From NCBI RefSeq assembly GCF_030269925.1, contig NC_085114.1:13100001-13164000 (forward strand): a DNA stretch of 64,000 nt, written 5' to 3'. The DNA comes from Bombyx mori. Lineage: Eukaryota; Arthropoda; Insecta; Lepidoptera; Bombycidae. The notes below the pieces were generated by a model that was given only the letters and a program-made list of their open reading frames with translations, was not told the origin of the DNA and did not search any database. Positions within the stretch are counted from its first letter, which is position 1; every line of letters begins with the position of its first letter. Shown piece by piece: positions 1 to 12,400 of this stretch. The position numbers and the translations under genes were made by a program.

Positions 1-348
1 ACTATTATACATACTGTAATTGTTCAATTATCATAATTATATTTTCGAATAGGAGGCCCTGAAAAGAGCGGTAGTCCGGGAGAAAATTTTGGCTCCCACC
101 GGGCCTGATAATATGTATCAGTATTGCTTAAGATTGTATCTAAAAAAATTTATGCACCAATTTATGTTAGACAAAAAATAATATTTGTGTTTTTAATAAT
201 AATATATACAATGCTTCACGGGCCAGACAAAATTCAACCGCGGGGCGCCATTTGCCCAGGCCTGCTTTATACCGATGGTACATTTTTTTTTTAAACGAAA
301 TTGTATAGTCGATAGTAAATTTACAATTGCAAGTATTATTTGTTTCAG
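1..348. other. USP5 intron sequence at the left edge
   Basis: It lies upstream of the first readable USP5 exon, so it should be intron. It contains a GC-richer patch at 54-112 and another at 216-260 that look transposon-derived, but I cannot assign either. Confidence 0.4.
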
Positions 349-452
349 GTGATGTTCCGAATGCCCGACTTCGTGCGTCGCTACGTGGAGGGGGCTCCGG
401 AGATATTCGCCACCTTCCCCGAAGATCCGGTCAACGATTTTAATGTTCAAAC
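349..452 (+). CDS. USP5: USP5 exon a (first exon visible)
   Basis: Preceded by tttgtttcag and followed by gtgagt. It begins in phase 0 and reads [15 protein letters not shown], matching the VLFSIPDFQRKYV region of the human protein. It ends after two bases of a Thr codon. Confidence 0.9.
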
Positions 453-3400
453 GTGAGTCTTTGTCACGCGGTGTCTTTTATGTCATTTTTTTTTATTGCT
501 TAGATGGGTGGACGAGTTCACGGCGCACTTGGTTTTGTAGTGGTTACCGGAGTCCATAGACATCTACAACGAAAATGCTGTCACCCACCTTGAGACATAA
601 GTTCTAAGGTCACATTTGTACAACGGCTGCCCCACCCTTCAAACCGAAGCGCATTACTAGGCAGGGTGGTCTTACCTACCCGTGCGGACTCACAAGACAT
701 CCTACTACCATTAATTAGTGTGAACCTTAATGAATTTCACCTAAACATATTATTACGCCCGTAAGAGTAACGCCATCTGTCGCCGAGTGGCTGAGCAAAT
801 ATCGAAGTATCTAGTAACATATAGAACGCTCGAGAAGTACAATGCCGTCTATTGTCGGATAGCGGAAACACACGTCGAAGGTACTCGACTTGTGAGGAAT
901 GCTCTCGACGATTCTAGCGATTTCGTCTCGACCTTAGTAATCGGAACTACTCGAACCGAATTGAGAATTTTAAAGTGTTTTTGTGTTTTAAGTGTTCTAA
1001 GTGCTAATACAGCTCTAATTTATACTTCGGTAGAAATTTTATTTATCCCGAAACCCAGCGCGTAGTATTATGTATATGTTTGTAATTAATCGTCGTTTGT
1101 AGCGCAAAGCTGGGCGTGGGTCTGCTGTCGGGCCGGTACTCGACCCCGGACCCCGAGGGGGGCCAGCTGGGGGTGAGCCCGCACATGTACCGGCAGCTCG
1201 TCGGGAAGCACCACCCGGAGTTCGCCACCAAGCGGCAGCAGGACGCGCACGAGTTCTACTTGCATCTCTTGACGCTCCTACAGGTAACATAATAAGACTA
1301 GTAGTTCCGCAGTAGTCTAAATTCGACTAAAATTAATTGGAATTGTAAGTTTTTACACGATTATGATTGTATTTTATACTTCTATAATCACAAATTTCGC
1401 CAAGACTACACTATAAAAAATACGAACAAAGACAAACAATATTTAATCTCGATTTGACAACAGACGTCAAGAACAAAAGTTTGACAATAAATAGTATGCA
1501 TGCGTGTGTGCGTCAAATACATGGTATGTAGTGTGTGTAATGTTTTCTTTATTGATTTAATGTATCTTTTATGCATTATTTAAAAAAAATATTAGCATTG
1601 TGCACTTCTTCTCTGTATTCTCTATAAGTGTAGAAAATTTCATATTCCGTCCGCGCAATTTTCGTAAAAAGGGATACAAAGTTTTTGCTTCACGTATTAT
1701 TTATATAGATACATGATGTATAATTCGAAAGTAAATATACGATGTATAAGTATGAAATGAAAGCATAACGAATTAATTTGGTAGGTAAAAACTATTTCTT
1801 AGATCTGATAGTAAGTAGTAAGCACAACATGAACATGAAATCGTCGATAAATATAATATTTATAGTTCTACTGGTTTAAATTAACTGCGTTTCCTGTTAG
1901 TGTGTCCCAGACCCGTTTTGTTAATAGTATGAATATCGAAGAGTGCATGTTAAATTCTAATCAACAGCGAAACAGCCGCCACAAGCCGAACCCTGCGGAC
2001 TGCTTGAAGTTCGCAGTGGAGGAGCGCATCAAGTGCTCGGAGTCGAACTGCGTGAGGTACACCACGAGAGCCGAACATCATCTGCCGCTGCCCGTGCCCC
2101 TCTCCGCTGCTACCAACGTGGAGCAGGTCCAGCAGTACGAGGCCAGACGGGCCCAGGCCGAAGCCAGTGGTCAGAGATTGTGAGTCATTAACATTTGTAT
2201 CATATATATCGACACTTGAAAGGCAAACGTGACTAAGTGACAGTGCGTGAACTTTACAGTACACTAATTTAAAGTTGTAATACCTGAAAAAAAAAATCAA
2301 TTCTAACGAATCTAGCTGTAGGATTGAAATGATTTTAATAGAACTAGAAATAAATTTTTTTAGCGCATCGAATATGGTTATTGCCTATCATTTATGTACA
2401 AAGCAGTTATTGTCGCTTAGTCACGTTTGCCTTTCAAGCGTCGATATATTGTGAACTAGCTGACCCGGCAGACTTTGTGCCTCAATCTATAAATAAAAGA
2501 CCTAAACTTTTGTGTAAAATAAACTTAAAACTAACAAAAAGAATGAATTCGTCCGACGGGGGACACGTCAAAAGAAAAACAAAATTGTTATCTTTAATTA
2601 ATTCCGAGCCTTTTCATATTTATCTACCTTTTAAACCTTCTCTGGACTTCCAAATCTACAAATATCTATATAGTTATCAAACTAGCCAAATCTGAGAAAC
2701 TCAGTGGGCTGTGTCTGTGGGTTAATTTACTCGTCGTGCCCTTCGTCGCAAGCGACGGGTTCGACGAGAATGGTGACCGGTGCTTGAGGTGTTTGTTACT
2801 GCTATTTTTCACTGTGTGTAGTTGTAACGAAAATAAATTACAGAATCCATCTTAACTATGTTAATGTTATTTTTAACTTAACAAGTTTAATTTACTTGTT
2901 GTAAATTTAATTACTCAACACTAGTTTATATTTCTGTTTCGTTGTGCCAATTTAACAGAGCATGACTACGCATTATTTTGTTCTGACGTAACGACATTGG
3001 TGATACTGGCAAGGACACGGTACAGCATAAACCAGTGCTGCCAACCCCGAGAAACTAAAAATACTGCTCACCAATAAAAAAATAGGAGAAAATAGTAGAT
3101 TAAGTAAAAATACTGTCCGCATATAATTAAAACAATTACCTGCTTTTATTATTTACCAAGATTCAAATACATTGTTATATTATAATATTGATCACAACAC
3201 AATAAAAAACAGCAGGAGGACTTTTCTCAGTCGATGAATCACTGCTCATTTTATCAAATATGTTGTAAATATTGTTTTTTAATATAAACGGTGGGATTAC
3301 ATATAATTCACTAATTCAAAGCTTGAAAGCTGTAACAACAATACAATAGGGTTTTGGCCTGTAGCTGTCATTCTTAAATTGGGATTTCCCCATGCATAAA

Positions 3401-6400
3401 AATATTTCTGTTAATCACATAGAGTTTAGTCGGGGAATTCCCTCGAATCCTGACAACAGTAGATACTGTCTAGTGTGATTGCAATCTATTACATAGTGGT
3501 TATCAAAAAATATTTGCATAGTGTCATAAGTGGCACTGAACGCTAATTGAAAAACAATAAATATTAGGAATGAAACAGAAAACAGGGGTGTCAATGTGAA
3601 AACGAATAATCTAATGTTAAAAAAGTAAGGATGGTAACACTGGCATAGACATTACCTGTACAATATCGCAAACTTTTTACAGAGACCCGGCCCTGGTGGT
3701 GAGGCCACACATTCCGTTTAAAGCTTGCTTGGAGAGTTTCATGAGGGAGGAGACAATTGAGCAGTTCTTCAGTAGTGCCTTAAACAAGAAAGTCACCGCA
3801 CATAAGTGAGTCGAAAATGTTGGGAGGTCAGAATATATCCACCGCAATGTAAAATTTGAATTGCACTAATATCTCTAAAGAATCTTACAAACAAGTTCTC
3901 AATTAAGACATTCCAACGACCGACTTTTGGCTGAACATTTCTCCCGCAAGATTTGCATTTTGTTGTCAGCATAACAAGAAAGTTGTAAAATATTGATATA
4001 AATAAACTGAGTTAAAAGAATGAGATATTTAAAGTATAAGTTTGAATAATATACCGAATCACATCTTATGTTTCCGTGCGATCAAACAATTGGTAATTTA
4101 ACTTAAAAATATAAACATAACATTCATAATGACGACATCCAGGGTGGGCCTTAGCCTGGTCCAGTATGTCTCTCCAGACTGCTATGCTCAGGGCTTTCTC
4201 CTTCCAGTTCCTGACACCGATAGCTTTGAGGTCATGCTCTACACCATGTAACCATCGGAGTTTGGGTCTGCCATGACTTCTGCGGCCCTCTGGTTTGCCA
4301 TAAAGCAGTTGTCTTGGCATGCTGGTCTTTTCCATTCGAACTACATGTCCTGCCCATCGTAGGGGTCCAATTTTTTTTTTTATGAAATTTTATAAAAAAT
4401 TTATGAAGAATGTATGGCCCAAATCCCTGTGACTCCCGGACGTGAACACACTTACACGAACATATTCGAAACCATTATTCATAAAAGTCATCATCATCAT
4501 CATCATTTCAGCCTATCGCCGTCCACTGCTGAACATAGGCCTCTCCAATAGATTTCCAGTGCGACCGGTCCATTGCCACCTGCATCCAACGAGACCCAGC
4601 ACTTTTTACTAGGTCGTCGGTCCATCTAGTAGGTGGCCGTCCCACACTGCGCTTGCCAGTACGTGGTCGCCACTCCAGGATCTTTCTGCCCCATCGACCG
4701 TCCTCTCTTCGTGCTATGTGGCCGGCCCATTGCCACTTCAGTTCACTAATTCTACGGGCTATGTCAGCAACCTTCGTTCTTCTACGGATCTCCTCATTTC
4801 GGATTCGATCACGTAGAGAAATGCCGAGCATAGCCCTCTCCATAGCTCGCTGCGCGACTTTGAGCCTTCTAAAAAGATCCCTAGTGAAGCACCACGTCTC
4901 CGAGCCGTAAGTCATCACTGGTAACACACATTGGTTGTACACCTTTGTCTTAAGGCACTGAGGTATTTTGGACGAGAAGACGTTGTGCAGTTTACCGAAC
5001 GCTGCCCAGCCGAGTTGGATCCGTCTACTGACCTCTCTCTCAAAGTTGGACCTACCTAATCGGACTGCCTGTCCTAGGTATATATATTCGTCAACAACTT
5101 CAAGAGTAGAGCTCCCAACAGTAACTATGGTGGGTGCAACATGGACATTGTACATGATTTTTGTTTTGTCCATGTTCATTTTAAGACCCACTTGTTGAGA
5201 AACCCTACTGAGGTCACCGAGCATACGCCCTAAATCTTCCAGCGACTCTGCCATGACCACGATGTCATCGGCAAACCGAAGATGAGTGATGTATTCGCCG
5301 TTAATATTGATGCCAAGTCCTTGCCATTCCAGAAGTTTGAAGGAATCCTCCAGAGCAGTGATAAACAGTTTCGGAGATATCACATCTCCCTGTCTCACTC
5401 CTCTCTTTACAGGGATTTCCTTCGTGCAATGCTCCTGTACTCGGACTGACATGGTGGCGTTATTATACAAACACTTCAATACTTCGATGTACCGGTGGTC
5501 AATACGGCACCGCTGGAGAGATCTAAGGACCGCCCATGTTTCGACGGAATCAAAGGCTTTCTCATAGTCCACAAACGCTAAGCATAATGGCCGATTGTAC
5601 TCTTCGGTCTTCTGTACAATCTGCCGCAGCGTATGTATGTGGTCTATGGTACTGTAGCCTTTTCGGAAACCGGCTTGTTCGGTAGGCTGGAAGTCATCAA
5701 ACCTGCGTTCGAGACGCTTCGTGATGACTCTCGAGAACAGCTTGTAGACATGGCTCAGCAGTGCTATGGGCCTATAGTTCTTCAATAAGGTTTTGTCACC
5801 TTTTTTGAAGAACAGGATCACAACACCCCTGTTCCATGCCTGTGGCGGTTTTCCATCGAGCAAAGAGGAATTGAAGAGCTTCTGAAGGACTTTCAGTACC
5901 GGCGTCCCGCCCGCTTTCAGAAGCTCCGTAGTAATTCCATCCTCGCCCGGTGCCTTGTTATTCTTAAGCTGTTTGAGAGCCATCCTAATCTCGTACAGGC
6001 TGATGTCCGGGATGTCTTCGGTGTAGTGTCGGGTTAGCTTGGCTCTAGGGTCTGCAGCTAAACCTTGCGGTTCAGCTGAGACCGAGGTAAACAGCTGCCC
6101 GTAGAACCTCTCTATCTCCCGCAGGACCTCTGACTTATTCGACGTTACACGTCCATCTTCGGTCTTCAGCTTCGTCAGCTGGCTTTGCCCAATAGAAGCG
6201 TCTCTTGCGAACACTTTAGAGCCTTGGTTTCGCTCAATCGTCTCTTTGATACGCTGAGTATTAAAGGAGCGTAGGTCGTGTCGCAAGGACTTCATGATAT
6301 GTCTATTGAGTTGCCTATATGACTCAGCGTCCTCCGAAGTTTGGAGCGTCATCAAACGTCGACTAGCCATGAGGTTTCGGGTGCGGTCGGATAGTTTCTG

Positions 6401-9400
6401 AGGTCTATTCTTACGGTGGGTTTTGAAAAATTTGGATCCTACCGTACGGACAGTCTCTACCAGCCTGCTGTTTACATCGTCCACTGATGCGCAGCTGTTT
6501 AGCCATTCGAAGCGATTAGCCAATTCGAGTTGAAAGCTCTCGGGGTTTTGGATTTGTGCATTCGACGGTCGAAGCGTTGACTTCATCAGACGCGATCTTT
6601 CCAGTCTGACATTGATATTCAACATGCCTCTGACGATTCGGTGATCACTTCCTGTTTTAACACTGTTGATCACAGAGACATCGTTGAATATCTGTCTGTT
6701 GGTGCTCATGATGAAGTCAATTTCATTTCTTGTTACACCGTCGGGACTCAACCAGGTCCATTTCCGTTGTGGCGGCTTCTTGAAGAAAGAATTCATCATA
6801 AAGAGTCCTTCCTTCTCCATAAAGTCCGCCAGCATCTGTCCTCTGGGATTCCGCTGCCCAAATCCAAATGGCCCCACTTTCAACTCATCATCGCCTCTAC
6901 GGCCCAGTTTTGCATTGAAATCTCCCATAACAACGTTAAAATGTGATTGGGAGTTACGTATGGCCCTACTAATGTCCTCATACGTAGCTTCCACTTCATC
7001 GTCTGGATGTGACGTCGATGGGGCGTATACCTGTACAATCTTCAGCGAATACCGCTTTGAGATTTTGAGGACAAGGTATACTACCCTACTCGACACACTT
7101 TCGATGGCCACAATGTTGTTTATGAGAGATTTGTGGACGATAAACCCAACACCACCTTGGGACTTCTGTTCTCCCTCCCGGTAGTAGAACAAGTGGCCGG
7201 ACTGTAAGGTTTTCGTATCCTCCCCCTCTCTTCGGATCTCCGATAAACCAATAACGTCCCAGCGCAACTTGTTCATTTCTTCTTCCAGCTCTATTAGCTT
7301 CTCGTCCAACCTCAAAGTGCGCACGTTGTATGTCACCAGGGCCAGTTGTCGTTGTGAAGGGGGGTGGTAGCCGGATCTCTGCCGGGGATTCTTAGCACCC
7401 CTTGCCCCGCCGTTACCATGGCCGCTACCGTAACCAGGAATAGCGGGGCCGCCGGGGACTAGGGGCCTGGTTCTGCGGTGTGCAATCATTTTGGAGGTTT
7501 ATTAGCCTACTGGTACCACGCTGGCTAGACGGGTTGGTACAGGGTTTAATTTCGAGTTTTCCTTCTCTCACACTAGTAAATATTGTGTGTTATGCTTTCC
7601 CTTTTGTCGCCTCTTACGACTCCCCTGGGATGGTACTGGGGGTGGTGACAAAAGTATTCTAATGCCGTCACCACACGGCATTCATAAAAGTACTTGTCTC
7701 TTTTCAGAATAACTCGACTAGCGACGTTTCCTGACTACCTCCTGATACAACTTAAAAAGTTTACTATCAAAGAAGATTGGACCCCTGCAAAACTTGACGT
7801 GGCTGTCGACATGCCTTGGGAGGTTAATTTCATTATATTTATAAAAATCTTATAATTTATAATTTATTTTTTTAAGTATTAAAGATACAATTTAGAAGTG
7901 AGTAACCACACGATACGCGCCGTATTAAAGATATTATTATTATTATTAATATAAAAATGTTTCTGTCTTGAAATGAAATTGAAAAAAATTTGATTAACAT
8001 TCGGAAAGTACTTACTGACACCGCTACGAAAATGCCGAAATGAACGAGATGCCATATCGAATGTTTTAATTTCATAGTGTGAACCTTCAGCGAATCGTGT
8101 TCATTACTGGGGGTCAACGACCGTATTTATTCAAATGTGACATTTTAGCTGGCTAGTTATAACTGTAAGAAATATTTATTTTACATTACTACAGGTGGAT
8201 CTAAGCAGCCTCCGTGGACGAGGGTTGCAGCCTGACGAGAAGCAGCTGCCCGAGGCATCCCCTGACACCCCAGCTCCTACATACGATGAAGTATTACTGT
8301 CACAACTGGTTAGTTCCGTTGTTCTCTAACAGAGTCTTTGATTCTGCAAGCTTCAATGTGGGATTGAAACATATCTTATTGTGATCCCTTTTATTTCAAA
8401 ATTCAAATCCTAATAACTTAAAAATATACAACTAATTTATTTTAGTCGTAGTAAGACGAGGGAATTATAAAAATCAACCACAGTTGATCTTTGTATGTAC
8501 AGTCTGGAGCGTGTGACAGCCGTAACACACTTTACTTACATAGTAACGGTACAGCCAGCAATAAAACAATAATTAACCTTAATGCTAATCAGTTTAGTTC
8601 TCGACTTTCTTCTTAATTCATCCTTTTGTAATGCTACTTTTTGGCTGGGTTTTGTGTTCATGCGCGTCAGTACCATTGAATTGCCTGTTTCGGATTGACA
8701 ATGACGTATTCCGTTTATTAGGATAGTATGTACCCATCGGATCGAGAGATTGACCTTGTAACTGAATTCTAATATGGTTAGTTCACGTTAGCAGTTGCCT
8801 GCGAACGCTGGTGAGGAGTGATCGCCGTCCCTCTTGGAGGTCAACAATTCGAGGGCACTGTGCAGCCTCTGTTCCTGCCAAGAGGTGTCCGTAAACCTGT
8901 ATATCTGATATATCTGAATTTAACAGATGAGATAATTAAGAATCGTTTTTAAGCAATTCATCGTGTTTGTAGTTTTAAAAGTAATAAAATGCTTCGTTCG
9001 ACAGCTCGACATGGGGTTCCCGGTGGAAGCGTGCAAGAAATCTTTGTACTACACCAACAACTCTGGTATCGAAGCCGCATCCAACTGGCTCATGGAACAC
9101 ATGACCGATTGGGACTTTGAACATAAGTTTGAACCGCCTGGGACTAAGCCTTCGGGTATGTTTTTACACTGCAACTAACGAATGTAGAGGCTTCAGCTTT
9201 AAAGCTATCTAATATTGCTAGATTTTTTTTAACTATATAGGTAAATTCAATTTATATACAACTACCCACGTAGCTTTACAACTGGTACAGCATAACAAAT
9301 TTTCAATAATTTTACTTAAGTTTTATTATTATTATTTTAGTTAAAGTTTATAGTAAAGTTTTAACAACTACAGACAAAAAACGAAAACGGTCAATACTCT

Positions 9401-12400
9401 AGTCACACCGGCTTATGTAAAAGCTTTATAATCTATACTATAATATTATAAAGCTGAAGAGTTTGTTTGTTTGAACGCCCTAATCTCAGGAACTACTGGT
9501 CCGATTTGAAAAAATCTTTCAGCATTAAATAGCCCATTTATTGACGAAGGCTATATATAGGCTGTATAATATCACTGTAAGACCAATACAAGTGGAGTAC
9601 CAGTAATAATGTTCAAAAATATTTTCACTTTCTATGTAAATGAAGTGGGGGGTAAAATTTACTGTTATGTCTAAGTAACTGTTCCACGCGGACGGAGTCG
9701 CGGGCAAAAGCTAGTTTATAATATGAAAGTACATCATTATACCGAATCATTAATTTGCTCCATTAATTCCAAGGATAGCATTGACTCCGCACACTATTTT
9801 CTACCTGTGGCCACTCCATCCGGATTTTTTTTATTGCTTAGATGGGTGGACGAGCTCACAGCCCACCTGGTGTTAAGTGGTTACTGGAGCCCATAGACAT
9901 CTAGAACGTAAATTGGCCACTCACCTTGAGATATGAGTTCTTAGGTCTCAAGTATAGTTACAACGGCTGCCCCACCACCCTTCAAACCGAAACGCATTAT
10001 TGCTTCACGGCAGAAATAGGCAGGGTGGTGGTGGTATCTACCCGTGCGGACTCCCAAGAGTTCCTACCACTAGTAAAAAATCATTATACCGATTTGTACA
10101 TCATTATACCGAATCGTTAATTTGCTCCATTAATTCCAAGGATCGGTTTGACTCCCCACACTATTTTCTACCTGTGGCCACTTCGTACGGATAGGTAAAA
10201 CCCAGAACCCGGTTTAATTATTTGGCACCTTTAATAATAATTTACAACGTACAGATGCGGCCGTGGGTGCCAACGTTGATGAAGCAAGCGTGGAGCAGAT
10301 AATGAGTATGGGATTCACTCGGGCTCAGGTAGTCCGCGCGCTTGGGGCCACGGGCGGTGACGTCACACGAGCGCTTGACTGGATCTTCAGTCGCGCTGAT
10401 CAACTCGACCTGGATGAACCCACCCCGGGACCTGACAGGACACTTGGATGTAGGGACGGACCAGAAAGTTAGTGTTTTATATATTTATCTGTTTTATTTT
10501 TATTTGTATTGCATAGATGGGTGGACGAGCTTACAGCTCACCTCGTGCTAAGTGGTTACCGGAGCCCATAGACATATATAACGTGAATGCTGCCACCCAC
10601 CTTGAGATATGAGTTCTCCCTAGAACTCATATCAGTATAGTCACAACGGCTGCCCCACCCTTCAAACCGAAACGCATTACTGCTTCACGGCAGAAATAGG
10701 CAGGGTGATGGTTACCTACTTGTGCAGACTCACAAGAGGTCCTATCACCAATAAAATCAGTCTTGATGTTTACATGTTAAAATAATCTTCGTTATAAATC
10801 TGAGCATTTATTCAGGCTTATATGATGTCATATCCTCAAACATCATCAAGCTAATGATGCTGCATTTTACAATTTTTACTGTATGTAAAAGTAAAGCTAA
10901 ATATACATTGCATTTCTTATAAAGATATCTCGAAGGTCTATGATACTTTCCATAGTTGTTTAACTTATGTATCTCTTAATTTCAGAATACAAACTGATAG
11001 CATTTATATCCCATATGGGCACTTCTACAATGGTTGGTCATTATGTGTGTCACATACTCCATGAAGGAAGATGGGTCATATTCAACGACAATAAGGTATG
11101 TCAATAGAAAATTTAAAAGAATGCTGACGAGAACTTATCCCCCAAATAAACCAATTGGTTGGTATTTGTTGGTGTGTATTTTCATTTTGCTTAACAGTAA
11201 ATGAACGTTTCTATAATTTAAGAAAGGAATTCTATAAATATTATGCTGTTAACCAAAAATAATGTACCTTGTACTAAAAATTAGTTTATCGGAATTCTTA
11301 CGATCTGTTACGTCTTCTCCATTGATACCAAAAGGAGACAAGCTTTGTTAGATTGAATCGTGCATAATACAGTAAATGTCGCCACATACGAGGGCTGCAC
11401 TAAAAGTATCGGGAATGGAATATTTCCACTGTTCCTGTCATATTAAAATCTTTTTAATTGAAAACTCCTTGGTTTTAAAAATCGAATACCATTTATTTAT
11501 TTAAAAAAAGGTCTTGTCACGAGGTTTTGTCAAACTTGTTTAGTCGTTGAGAAAATGGAATTGACTCGAGAAAATTCAAGAGCAATGATTTATTATGACT
11601 TTCGAAGTGGTTTAACACAAAAACAGTGTGTTGACCGGATGATTTCTGCATTTGGTGATGAAGCCCCATCCAAAACCACAATTTATCGCTGGTTTGCTGA
11701 GTTTCAACGTGGACGTGTCAAGCTCAGTTATGATCCCCGTCAAGCTCGTCCAAAAACTGCAGTCACCCAAGAAAACGTTGATGCTGTGCGTAAGCTGATT
11801 GAGGAAGATCGACATGTGACATACCGCGAAATTCAGGCAACTTTAGACATTGGCATGAGTCAAATACAAATAATCTTGCATGAACAATTAGGTGTAAAAA
11901 AGTTGTTTTCTCGATGGATACTGCATTCGCTCTGTGAAGAGCAAAAAGTGGCTCGCGTTACTTGGTGCGTCAGAACTCTCGAAAGATTCCACGCAGGATC
12001 CTCAAATGCTGTATACAACATTGTATCAGGTGACGAATCCTGGATATATGCGTACGAACCCGAAACAAAAAACCAGTCACGAGTTTGGGTGTTCGAAAAT
12101 GAGTTAAAGCCAACAAAAATTGTTCGTTCACGGAGTGTTGCAAAAAAAATGGTGGCCACGTTTGTCTCCAAAACCGGCCATGTTACGACTATTCCTCTTG
12201 AGGGACAAAAAACGGTTAATGCAGAATGGTATGCTAGCATTGGTTTGCCACAGGTCGTTTCTGAACTCCGTAAAGAGAACTGCAACCGCCGCATCATCCT
12301 CCATCACGACAATGCGAGTTCTCACACCGCGCATAGAACAAAAGAGTTTTTAGAGCAAGAAAACAGAATTATTAGACCATCCGCCGTACAGCCCCGACCT

